From contig NGBS01000615.1 in NCBI GenBank assembly GCA_002245135.1, forward strand, positions 1 through 64,000: DNA of 64,000 nucleotides. The letters are read 5' to 3'. The position numbers and the translations under genes were made by a program. Shown in pieces: positions 44,901 to 56,100 of the stretch. Position 1 is the stretch's first letter. Each line of letters opens with the position of its first letter. This DNA comes from Proteromonas lacertae (taxonomy: Eukaryota; Sar; Bigyra; Opalinata; Proteromonadidae). The notes below the pieces were generated by a model. The model was not told where the DNA came from. It searched no databases and saw only the letters and a list, made by a program, of their open reading frames with translations.

Positions 44901-47247
44901 AAATATCTTTCAACTTAGGTGATTTATTTAGGTTAAAATATTTCAATTCGATTATTTTTGTCTTTAATAATACCAATAATCTTTCAATAGGTATAGAATC
45001 AATCTCTTCAATTCCTTTCATAATTTTTAATGATAATTGACATAAACAATTAATAGTGTCATTACTCCATGAATTTCTATTCTCTTTCAAAACATTTTTG
45101 TCTAATTCATCTATTTCTAATTTATAATATTTCTTTCTATTACTTATTACACTAATACATTTATCAATACAACTTAAACACATTTGTCTTACTTCATTAG
45201 TCATATCTGTTTCTTTATCATTATTTTTGTTCTTTTCTTCTTTTTCTTTTTCTATAATAAATTTTAGTTCTTCATAATTATTCACAATTCCTATTTTCAA
45301 TTCATTAATATTTTCACATCTTCTATGAATAACAGTTTGATGATTCATTATTTCTTCTGTCAACTCTTCTTCGTTTTTTTCATAATTATTTAATCCATTC
45401 TCATCTGTAAATTGTAATTCATTAAGCTTTTTATGAATATCTTCTATTTCTTTAATTAATTTTTCTTTCTTAAATAAATTCATCATTTTATATAGTAAAA
45501 TATATATAAAAGATGTCTTACCAATACCTGGTTGACCTGTTATAACTATTCTGCAATTGATATTTGGAATTGACATGATTATGCAAATATCATTAAACAT
45601 TTCATCATAACAATCTCTAATGTAAATTTTGTTCATGGGGAATTGGAATACTTTAACATATGCTTCTGTAAAATCTAAATATTCCTTTGTTTTACCACTT
45701 TCAACCAACTTACCATCTTTATCAATAATGAGTTTATTTAAATCGACTATTTTCAAATTATTCACTATTTTAACAAAATTATCTGGATAATCTATTTGGT
45801 TTGCTGTTTCATCATCAAAATATTTTAAAAATACTATTAAATCATCATAACTATACAATGTTTCTAAATAATCATTTTGAATTTTTTCTAATTTAAATCT
45901 AGCTCTTATTTCACTCTTTATTCTGAAAATATTAGCTTTTCTTGAATTGGATTTAATTGACAGTAGTTCAGATATCTTGTAATACTTTTCATAATTGTAT
46001 ATACTATAAATAGTATTTGGTACTTTTATTCCATGTAAATCAGCTTCACCATTTATAACATTCACTGCGTTAAATAAGCAATTATCCTTTCCCTCTTTAT
46101 AATATTCTATTAATCTAACTGAACCTTCTTTATTACCAACACTAATACATGGATATATTGATGAAGGTAAGTTATTTGCTAATTGTATTTTATCACCATT
46201 TTCTTGTTTAATCCACATTATCTTTATATTCATATCATATATCAGTTCATATATTTCTCCCTTTTCTCCTGAAATTTGAAATAATGTTGGATTTTTTTTC
46301 TCACTAATTGTAAAACCAAAGCTAATCTTTGAATTACCAACACTTATTATCTCAAAATAAAAATGATAAATTCCACTTTCCATTACTTCATATATCTTAA
46401 AATTATTTTTATTATTATTCAAATAATTAAATATTTTATGAAACACTACATATTCAATGGTGTCTTCATTACTAACATAATTATTATAAGTATATAATTC
46501 AAAAATGTTCTTTGTATAACTAACTACATTACACATTGGATCTTGTGGAATATTTCTAGCTAATTGTAATACTTCATTTTTACCATCACTATAGTCATTA
46601 ATTATGTATCTTTTTATCATGTATAAAGGAAGAATCGAACAACTTATAAATCTAACTATACCATTTGTAACACGAACACATGGGTGAACTAGTGAAGAAT
46701 TAATTCTACATATTGTTTGAACTGTATTATTTCCTTGTCTAATTGACATTCTTTTGTTTACCATATCATATATTATTTCATACATGTCTATTCTTGCATC
46801 AATAATCGGTTTTATATCATCTACTTTTAATTCATTTTTACAATTTATTTGATTATCGTTTTCGCATAACGTAATATATGCATCATTTTCACTAAATGCT
46901 TCACTGGTTAGACAATAACCAAAACTTATACTATCTGTAAAATTCTCTATTTGAAATTTGTAACAATAAATCTGATTCTCGATATTATCTTTGAAAATTA
47001 AATCTTCTGTAATAATATCATCTAATACCCAATCTCTGAATTGTTTATTAGCATATACAATCTCACATTCTAATTGATCTGTATTGTCTTCTTCCATGAT
47101 ACTCATTTCATCATTAACAGTAATCGGGTTGTTTTGTTCTGTTAAATCTTTACCTACTTTATCATTAATAACACATATTGATTTACTTTGACGTGGTGTA
47201 ATTTTAACGCTATCTACTGATCTTTTCGTTTTACAAGGTGTTGACAT
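41911..47247 (-). CDS. intact double-NTPase Crinkler/RHS-type protein with SPRY and nuclease-like domains
   Basis: Two exons (47,247-43,873 and 43,839-41,911) joined by a 33-nt intron give 1767 residues. In order: a Ser/Thr/Lys header (1-85); two SPRY-like beta domains (about 85-215 and 275-375, the second with SGIYHFYFEI); a P-loop NTPase with Walker A VITGQPGIGKTSF at about 566-578, ISSPDSKNY, and YGNIPRQIYYHYLY near 893; a second P-loop NTPase (FGHSRIGKTIL near 1266, GEDDYPDAKMIIML, FQSKRCPLL). The C-terminus (about 1635-1700) has FPDIDALIGPFGIQITVGDE, resembling the restriction-endonuclease-like domain that ends many Crinkler/RHS proteins (Asp, then Gln-x-Thr). Such proteins are effectors or conflict proteins, often nuclear. 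No signal peptide is visible. It is the only intact copy in the cluster. Confidence 0.8.
43840..43872 (-). other. 33-nt intron
   Basis: GTATGAATAT ... TATAATAG on the minus strand. Exon 1 is exactly 1125 codons, so the splice is phase 0 and joins DSIR to ECSEIKSGW. The upstream frame would otherwise stop two codons into the intron. Confidence 0.85.
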
Positions 47248-47480
47248 GATAATAATTAACTAATATTCTAATTCAATAAAATATAGTCTAATACTTCTTA
47301 ACAATATATAGAAATGATGTCTAGATAGATTATAGCTGAGATATAGGTGATTACAATTTGAATGAATAACCAATCAAAAAGCTCCAAGTGTAGCCAATAA
47401 AATAGCTCAAACATATAACCAATCAAAAGTCGTAATTTTATTTTTTTGCATTTCGCTTTTCTAATGATATATTATGAGAT
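47248..47480 (-). promoter_or_regulatory. putative promoter with CCAAT boxes
   Basis: The region upstream of the intact double-NTPase gene has ATAACCAATCAAAA twice and AGCCAATAAAA once. A CTAATACTTC motif lies close to the ATG. The decayed paralogue at 57.4 kb keeps the same arrangement (ATAACCAATCAAA and CTAATACTTCG at 57,460-57,560). Retention in both paralogues suggests functional CCAAT-type elements; TATA-like runs are everywhere and not informative. Confidence 0.5.
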
Positions 47481-47705
47481 GATGGTTATTATTTTGTAGA
47501 TTGGTTTATGTTTAATCATTATAATTAGTTTCATACTATTGAGCGATATGATGTGATTTTAATAAACCAATCTAAATTCTATATGTTTGATCTTAATTAC
47601 TGTCATTCACCTTCTTATAGTTCTTCATTTCTTTATATTATTTCTTTGTATTTATATTCTTATTGCAAATCCTATGTAAATGTTGTATATTTCCTACATT
47701 TTTAT

Positions 47706-48418
47706 ATTTAAACTATTTTCTACATCTCTATAACACCATTAGGTTGTTCCATTCTGAAAAGGATTTGAAATCCAGTTATTTCCTCATTTATTTTATCAAT
47801 ATAAATAAAATTATTATCATACTTCAGTATTATTTATTAATTTTCACCACAATATATCATTTACACATTAATTTCACAAAAATATTTAGCCGTTTCTTTC
47901 ATCATTTTTCATTTTTCTATTTAAATCATCATTAAGCATAGATAATGATATAATAACATGAATAGAATGATATATAGTATATTTTCTTTTATTATAACAT
48001 TATTAGAATGATATCAGTTGTTTATAAGAAAAAATATAAGATAGAGTGATATATAAGAAAAAGAGTGAAAAAGTAAACAGAATCGTTCATATCTACAATA
48101 AAGCACCGCATCCCATCAGAACTGCGAAGTTAAGATTGTACGAGCTATGATAGTAGTACAGTGGGGGACTCTGTGCGAAGTCATAGTAACGATTCTTTTA
48201 TTCTTTTTGATTCTTTCTTTTTTCTTTCTTTTCATTATGATGTAGAACAGGTATAGAAACAATAAAATAACACAAACAAATAAATTCAAACTCAATCGAA
48301 AATTAATTGGTTTGATTTATTAAAGAAAAGATTAGAATCAATTCATAGAAAGATTTATCTTAATTTTACTCTCATGATTAATATTAAACCTAATTCAACA
48401 CACATAATTTCTCTCAAT
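47706..48418 (+). repeat. left arm of a 713-bp inverted repeat carrying 5S rRNA
   Basis: It is nearly identical to the complement of 50,448-51,160. Apart from the 5S gene the arm is A/T-rich non-coding sequence; apparent ORFs in it are mirror images of each other. The arms are separated by about 2.03 kb. Confidence 0.85.
48080..48195 (+). rRNA. 5S ribosomal RNA
   Basis: The 116-nt sequence has the conserved 5S core CCGCATCCCATCAGAACT followed by GCGAAGTTAAG, then AGTAGTACAGTGGGGGAC and GCGAAGTC. The ends GAATCGTT and AACGATTC pair as helix I. A T-rich tract follows, suitable for RNA polymerase III termination. The internal A-box and C-box regions of 5S promoters are recognisable. It lies outside any rDNA unit, between Crinkler-type genes. 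Confidence 0.9.
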
Positions 48419-48427
48419 GGTAAGTTT

Positions 48428-48787
48428 TCATTTAATCGGTTGTATTATCATCGATTTCTTTATAACCAAAAAATTGAAATTACTTTCATTTCTCAATTCT
48501 TCTATTATATTGTACAATTCATCAGTTACATTTGCTAAATCATCTAATTGTAGTGTATAATCATATTGTTTAGATCCTAATGAAAATGGTCCAAAATAGT
48601 AATAAGCTAATTCAAACACAGCTTGTAAATAATGTGTTGAATTATCCACAATTACACCAAATCTATATTTAAATGCTTCTTCTCCTTTCCATCCCTGATA
48701 ATAAAATATTTTCTCCAAATTCATACTCTGTTGATGATTAATATTAATAACCATATAATTTTGGATCACTATACTACAATAAACCAT
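48428..48787 (-). CDS. small protein of unknown function
   Basis: A 119-codon frame in the loop of the inverted repeat. It begins with a non-ATG codon; an internal Met follows at about residue 21. The middle is aromatic-rich (FELAYYYFGPFSLGSKQYDY) and the C-terminal part helical. It may be a real gene or part of a broken one; no domain is recognised. Confidence 0.3.
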   Translation of the reverse strand: MVYCSIVIQNYMVININHQQSMNLEKIFYYQGWKGEEAFKYRFGVIVDNSTHYLQAVFELAYYYFGPFSLGSKQYDYTLQLDDLANVTDELYNIIEELRNESNFNFLVIKKSMIIQPIK

Positions 48788-49285
48788 TAAACATTAGATT
48801 TCACTGTTTTATATCATCTTTCATTTTATATAATTCTAATATTATCGTTCACTCACTTTTACAATTATACCAAATATTATCATATATTCTATACATATTC
48901 ACATATTTCATCATCATCATCATCATCGAAATACACATCATTTCACCAATATACTTCAGAGTAATCACAAAAATAGCATTTCTTTGTTTATTGGGTTTGA
49001 ATAATCATTAGGCTTGATGAAATTTTTAGAATTTTCTGATTTTCAATCTATTGAATAATGAAGATAAGTGTATGTAGTTTTAGATGTATATAATAATAGA
49101 ATGTTGGATGAAATGATATGAGCATGTAGAGACTGTTAGAAAGAAAAGAATAGTAAGAGTGTGAGAAACCAATGAAAGAGATATAAAATGATGAATTATA
49201 TGTGATATGAGATGTTTGTGTAAATGATTTATGTGAATGAATAAGTACTTAGTAATAGTGTTAAAAGGTATTGTTTATATGTAAA

Positions 49286-50406
49286 TAAGATTGGTACAAT
49301 AACAGGAACTCCTACAGTAACAAGAAAATTAATGACTTACACAATAACTGGTATAGCTGCAAGAGATCAAACAACAAAGACATATACAATCCAATTGGAA
49401 GTAATTGCATCAACATGTAGTGTAGATAATGGTTATCCAGCAACGAATGTAAGTGAAAGAGGTCAAATAGCTTGTAGTGAAGGTTATATGGGTTATTCCT
49501 ATAGAACATGTACAGTATCAGATTCTAAACCAGTTTGGGGAGAAGAAGATTTAACACCAAATATAAAATATAATGTATTAGAATGAATTTTACCTGGTTA
49601 TCCTACTTTACCAGCTGGTATAACATTCAGTGAAGGTAAATTCAGTGGAAGACCATCCGAATTAATGAAAGAAACATTATAAAGAAATCTTAATGGAGTT
49701 TATTACACAAATGTTTATCTTCAAATCATTTCCAATACATGTCCAGCTAATGGTGAATGAACAGCAACTTCTTCAAAGACAATGTAGAGGTGATAATTAC
49801 TTAAATCCACAATGGCAAGCTGTAGATGATACAGATTGTAGAGAATATGTAGAAGATCCTCCATTAGTAAATGGAAGAATAATCGCCAAGATAGAAATCG
49901 ATTATACAACAGGTGTATCTGGTCAAGCAGTAAATCCTCAAGCATTTGTGATAATTAGAAATCTATTAATAACTCATTTAAGAAGTGCAGTTTCATTTGA
50001 TGTTGATAGAACGAATGTGAGATTAGATTGGGATACAAGTAATATGGATACGACATCAAATTTAGTAAGAACAGTTGCATTTATTACAGCTCCAAAGAAT
50101 TATCGAAATACAATAATCTCAATTACATCGAATATCTTAAAATCTGATGCTTTTGAAAATGATTTACATTCTTCTTCACCTAATATAGCTTATTCCTCTG
50201 TTATTGTCAGACAAACTGATATTTATGAATAACCACAAACTAGATCAGCTGCTAGTAAGACTGGAGAAGCAATTGGTATTTCTTTTGGTGTAGTTATTGG
50301 TATTTTGATTATTATTAGTTTAGTTGGTTATGCAATAATCAACAGAAGAGAACTTGTTGTAAAGACATCTCATCAAGAAAGATCTTCATTAAAAGCAACT
50401 GATTAA
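49286..50406 (+). pseudogene. surface-protein gene copy (Ig-like and Cys-rich modules, one TM), broken
   Basis: Frames in succession on the plus strand encode GTITGTPT (end of an Ig-like He_PIG module), then C ... IACSEGYMGYSYRTC ... VWGEED, a Cys-rich module resembling hormone-receptor-like domains. The next module has LPAGITFSEGKFSGRP. Then come the LVRTVAFIT region and a single membrane segment (IGILIIISLVGYAII) with a short basic tail. TGA at 49,586, frame changes near 49,680-49,750 and TAA at 50,230 interrupt it. Comparison with the scrambled copy at 17.8-18.4 kb shows TGG for the TGA and GAA for the later TAA. It has a type I membrane-protein layout with the 5' end missing. Confidence 0.6.
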
Positions 50407-50447
50407 AAGTTGTTTGATTATTGGACTATCTGGCTATAAATTTGCCA

Positions 50448-51160
50448 TTTAGAGAAATTATGTGTGTTGAATTAGGTTTAATATTAATCATGAGAGCAAA
50501 ATTAAGATAAATCTTTCTATGAATTGATTCTAATCTTTTCTTTAATAAATCTACACAATTTAATTTTCGATTAAGTTTGATTCTATTTGTTTGTCTTATT
50601 TCATTATTTTTATACCTGTTCTACATCATAATGAAAAGAAAGAAAAAAGAAAGAATCAAAAAGAATAAAAGAATCGTTACTATGACTTCGCACAGAGTCC
50701 CCCACTGTACTACTATCATAGCTCGTACAATCTTAACTTCGCAGTTCTGATGGGATGCGGTGCTTTATTGTAGATATGAACGATTCTGTTTACTTTTTCA
50801 CTCTTTTTCTTATATATCACTCTATCTTATATTTTTTCTTATAAACAACTGATATCATTCTAATAATGTTATAATAAAAGAAAATATACTATATATCATT
50901 CTATTCATGTTATTATATCATTATCTATGCTTAATGATGATTTAAATAGAAAAATGAAAAATGATGAAAGAAACGGCTAAATATTTTTGTGAAATTAATG
51001 TGTAAATGATATATTGTGGTGAAAATTAATAAATAATACTGAAGTATGATAATAATTTTATTTATATTGATAAAATAAATGAGGAAATAACTGGATTTCA
51101 AATCCTTTTCAGAATGGAACAACCTAATGGTGTTATAGAGATGTAGAAAATAGTTTAAAT
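50448..51160 (-). repeat. right arm of the 713-bp inverted repeat carrying 5S rRNA
   Basis: This is the complement of 47,706-48,418, with a few base differences near its inner end. Confidence 0.85.
50671..50786 (-). rRNA. 5S ribosomal RNA
   Basis: It is identical over all 116 nt to the gene at 48,080-48,195 but on the other strand. The two genes are convergent with respect to the 2-kb loop. Complete identity, while flanks show small differences, suggests gene conversion or a recent duplication. Confidence 0.9.
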
Positions 51161-51599
51161 TTAAAAATGATGTGATTGAGCATAATTGTGATGATTTGTA
51201 TAAATTGTGAATTTGTGTAAGATGGCGTGAGTTTAAAGAAATAAAGATGTGATATTTGATTAATTTGAATCTTATTATTCCGATTATTTATATGATGATG
51301 TAAGATAAGTGAATATAGAAAAAGTGATTAACAATAGTCTTGATTTGAAAGTTTCATATATCTTAATATCTAAGAAGATGTAATAGATTATACCAAGATA
51401 AGTATACTATCTCTAGATTTGTATGTATTTAAAATAATATATTATTTGATGAATTATTGTAATGATATTTTTATGTGAAATAGAAGTGTGATAATTTTGT
51501 ATTTAAATGAAATACTCAATTGAAAGATTAATAGAAATGGTTATTGTTAATATTATAATATGTTTTTTTGTTTTATGATGATGGTTAAAAAGGAGGAGT

Positions 51600-52234
51600 G
51601 TTGTGCGCCGTTTGTCATAGTTGGCCGTTTGTCTACCAGACACTTTTAAAACAAACTAAATGTATATTCTTACTTGTCATGATTAAAAATTGTTACTTTT
51701 ATACTTACTTTGTTATATGACCTACCTCTGCAGTATACTCTTTTGTTAATATAAATAGTTTGAATATTTGAGTCGTTTGTTTTCTAGAAATTTTTGAAGC
51801 AAATTAAATGCATATTTAGCTAATATAGACTAAAATACATTAGCTGAAATGATTAGAACAACTTAATGTTGATCATAAGACATATAAAAAGAAAAAAGAA
51901 AATATAGAATCAAGCCTCACTCAAGCCTATATTTTACATGTCTTCTTTTATATAGAAGGATTTAATAATTATTATATTCTAATCATTTCAGCTAATGTAT
52001 TTTAGTCTATATTAGCTAAATATACATTTAGTTTGCTTCAAAAATTTCTAGAAAACAAACGACTCAAATATTCAAACTATTTGTATTAAAAAAAAAGTAT
52101 ACTGCAGAGGTAGGTCATATAACAAAGTAAGTATAAAAGTAACAATTTTCATCAAGACAAGTAAGAATATGCATATAATTTTTTATAAAAGTGTCTGGTA
52201 AACAAACGGCCATCTATGACAAATGGCGCACAAC
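51600..52234. mobile_element. foldback element with ~260-bp inverted repeats
   Basis: It starts GTTGTGCGCCGTTTGTCATAG and ends with the near complement. The arms (51,600-51,862 and 51,981-52,234) include AGGTAGGTCATATAAC and TCGTTTG blocks. The 120-bp centre is AT-rich with CAAGCCT repeats. There is no ORF. The centre resembles that of the element at 59,113-59,632 (CAAGCCTATA and TTCTAATCATTT), so the two belong to related non-autonomous families. Confidence 0.8.
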
Positions 52235-52245
52235 AACTTACGCTT

Positions 52246-52893
52246 TTACATCTCCTTCAGTTCCTGTTGTTCCTTCTCGACCTTGATGATCAATGCTTCT
52301 AATTCATCCCTGGAAAGCTTCGCAAGACTACTAGGATCAATATTGCTAGCCTAGGTAATTTTACTTATCAGCGATTGCAGAAAAGTACGACTATGGAGTT
52401 CTCGGAGTGTTGACTTCTCGGCATCCTACATGCTCTTCAGAACGTAGAACCCCCCGTGGTTTCTACGGTCTAGCAATCTCATTTTTCCCGGACAATTGTT
52501 GAGAATTGGAACACTTTGCCTAGGTTTATTATAAGGCCATTGTAACTTACCTCTAGGAATCTCCCAAGAATGCTTATCATTATCTTCAAGGGCCTTGAGA
52601 AATCCACAACTAGCTAGAACCTCCCGGAGTTACCATTTGGTAACTTGTTAACAATTGTAAAGTCCCGGTTCCACGATTGGTTTCAACGGTTCAATTAAAA
52701 GCCCTTACAAGGTCACTAGCGTAGCAAGGAGACTCTAGATCGTGTTTAGATTCATCACCTCGAGGTAACCAACACTTCTAGATAGCTTCCAGGAGTCCCC
52801 GTAATAAGTAGACTCCGTAGGGAAGTAGACACCGAAGGAGGAATCCCGTCGGTCGATGCACAAAGTATCAGAGTCCCATTTATATACTATATA
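52246..52893 (-). mobile_element. solo end fragment of the hairpin-ended element
   Basis: The stretch is inverted relative to 19,955-20,560 and shares with it the CTCCCGGAGTTACC, TTACAATTGTTAACAAG and CACCTCGAGGT blocks and the CCGTAGGG subterminal motifs. It ends in GTCCCATTTATATACTATA. The hairpin palindrome itself is missing. On the minus strand 52,345-52,246 encodes the C-terminus of a helical protein (LSRDELEALIIKVEKEQQEL). It shows a second insertion of the family, mostly deleted. Confidence 0.75.
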
Positions 52894-53082
52894 GTGCATC
52901 GACCTACTGTCAAATTTGATATTTGAAAGATGATGTATAAAGCTTTAATTTTGTATTTATGGTTAGATAATATGCTTATTAACTCATGTTCAATAGGATT
53001 TCAACTAATAGTTAGTAAAAGGAAGGTAAAGGTCAAGCTAAAGATATAGGTTTTGACCTATAGGTAAACCTATATTTTTTGA
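52894..53082 (-). repeat. inverted copy of the repeat at 35,041-35,231
   Basis: It matches the complement of 35,041-35,231 over its length (TCAAATTTGATATTTGAAAG, ACCTATAGGTAAACCTATA). The element end at 52,893 abuts it. GGTCGATGCAC at 52,853 and GTGCATCGACC at 52,902 form an 11-bp dyad around the junction. Confidence 0.7.
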
Positions 53083-53155
53083 CAGTATAAAATTAGGGTT
53101 TGAATTTAATAAAAAACAATAATTCAATTTAGTATGAAATATTTATATCTTCTTA

Positions 53156-56100
53156 TTACTTAATGAAATATTCATATTTGAAAGATATTGTTATTATCTT
53201 TGCTTTTGCTTCTTCAAAAAGCTTATATTTATCAGTTTTATAAGTCATAGGTTGAAAAAATGTTGGGTATTTGGATATTTTTCGATTATCTTTTAATCTT
53301 ACACTAACTTCGTTATTTGGAGTTATATAAAATAATCCATATGGAGAACTATCATTAATTGATGTTGAGGTTTTGAAAAACATTTTATATAATCATTATC
53401 ATCTTATAGATAGGTATAGACTATAACCAATTTGGCTATAGGAAATATAGTATTACCATAATATAATTCTAACTTAATCTTCAATTCATCGTCATTTGAT
53501 ACTTTAACTATTTCCTTTTTATCTAAACAATATATTTATTCTTTTTTCATCATCTAAGTAATATTCTTGAATATCATTTATCAAATTCCTATAAAAAATA
53601 TCACATTTCTTCATTAAAAAATGATTTAATTCTTTCATATAATATTCCTGCTAAACTTCCTACAGGATTTTCTATTAACAATTTCATCATTCTTTCACAA
53701 CTATTTTTATCAAATATCCCAAAATGTCTATCACATACCATCTTTTTGATTTCTTCAGATATAAATATAAGACGATTGGATTTAAAAATACCATTTTCAT
53801 CTTCATATGTATCATAAATCAACATATTATCATATTCACCTTTTGACAATGGAGATTTATCTATTCCTTTTAATATTTCTTCTATCATCACCTTATTCTT
53901 TTCATTATTAATTGAAATATTTATATAATATTCACTGTTTTTATCATAATACAAGCCAATAACACCTTTATATAATGGATATTTTTCTTCATATAATTTC
54001 TTCCACTTTTCATAACTTCTCTCATAACTTACTTTTTCTGAATTTTTATTGTTAATATCAGCACTATTTGCAAATCCTTTATATCTACTATCCAGTTCAA
54101 TTCCATTCAATTTTCTAACTTTAATGAATTTTATTTCTCCAACTTTATCTACTTCTTCTTTTGTAAATTGAACATCTTTTACTTTGAAAAGTTTTATACT
54201 CTTCTTTAGATGGATTAGCTAATAAGATTATCATCTTTGCATCTGCATAATCATCTTCACCTATTACAGCTTCATCAGATATCACAATTTGATATTTTTT
54301 CTCCTTATTGTAATAATCTATATTTTCGGTTTTTGAATTGCCTTTTTCAATTGCATGCAATATACTAACATCACGATAGAGATTATGAATGTATTCTCTA
54401 ATGATATCAGCAAACTTTGATTTTCCCATTTTACTATGACCAAATATCAAATAATTTCTTTGGCTAACTTTTTCAAAATCAATATCTTGAGGGAAAATAA
54501 CATTCAACATCTTATAAAAACAATCTCTCACCAAATAAACATTATTATCTTGCATATACACATTCATTGATGATAAAACTATTGTATTTATATCCTATTT
54601 TTGTTTCTCTTTTCCTTCATTTTGTTTTTGCTCTTCTTCTCCATCTTCTTCTGATTTAGCAGGTGGTAAAATACTAATAGTTGTATAACCATTTGCTTCT
54701 CTGTTTTGTATCATACAATACATAAACTCATCACTTTTCTCTTTACTATATTTCTATTTTATTATATATAAATATAAATATATTTTAATACTTTTATTGA
54801 TTCTTTTATCTTTTCATTTGTTTTATCATCATACTCAATTATTTCATTATTTAGTAACACTTTTATAAATACACCATCCATTATCAAATCAAAGAAATTA
54901 TTATCATCCAAAATATAATAGACAAAATTTTTGGCTTTTGGAGGATGATAAACTGGAATATATAACTTAGAAGTCATTTTGAAATTAGGATCTTTATAGT
55001 TGAACTTAATCATACCAGTACTCAATTCATATGCTATTATCTGTTTTAATGCCATTCTTCTCATATTTTTATCATTAGTTGATGTATAATATTTTTCAAC
55101 CTTGTGATATTCTTCTTCATCTTTAGGTGGATTAAATTTACAAACTATATACTTTTCTACTTCTTCAGAAATGATTTTTAAATAATCTTTTGGTTTTAAT
55201 ATTATTCTTCCAATGTCATCATCCCATGATTGTTTTAAATTATATTTTAATATGATGTTAGATAGTTCTTTCAATTTATCTTTCTTCATATAATCATTTA
55301 CAAACTGAATATAACCTGTTGTTCCTACTACACTATCTATCTGCTGTTTATAATATTCCCAATAATCACCATTATGGTGTTCTTTATACAAATAATGGTA
55401 ATATATTTGTCTAGGTATATTACCATATTTTTCACATATTCCTTTAAATTTAGTATCTTTATTAAAATCAGTACAGTATTTAAACCATTCTTCAATTTCT
55501 GTTTGATTTAAAGAATCAAAATATAACTCTTTACGACCTTCTCTGTATTTATCATTATTTCTTTTATCAGGAGAACTGATTGATATTATGATGTTAGTTG
55601 GATTAAAATCACAATTAAATGTATCTACAATTATCAATGAATTTCTAATTTCATCTGGTTTACTTTTACTTTTATATAGAATATATTCTCCATTAATATT
55701 TTCAAATTTGTAGACTAAAGCTTTTGATGGATCTATATTTCTCTTCCCTTTAATGAAATATATGCTTTTCATCTTTTTACACGCATCCAAACGATAGTAA
55801 TTAAATCCAATATCTAAATCTTCTTCATTTACTTCAGCTAAATCTTTTATTTTATTTTTATCATCTACTAATTCAACAATTCTATTTTCCATTTCTTCTT
55901 TTGTCTTTTCATACTCTTCTTCAATTCTATTAATTTCATTTTCAATTTTTGATATTCTGCTTTTATAAAATTCTATTGAATGAATTATATCCTCTATATT
56001 ATTCAATATATTTAATATTCTGTTTATTATTACATGTTTGCATATAACATCATCATTACTATTATTTTTTTTAATCCATTTATAGAAATCTTTAAGTTCT

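Noticed and set aside
49312-49945. Minus-strand ORFs opposite the surface-protein pseudogene
   Set aside because: Leu-rich shadows of the plus-strand coding sequence, without motif.
47663-51122. Two matching ORFs in the inverted-repeat arms (47,663-47,935 and 50,931-51,122)
   Set aside because: They are the same sequence seen in both arms, Phe/Ile/Tyr-rich as expected from random AT-rich DNA, and the left one only starts at a non-conserved position outside the arm.
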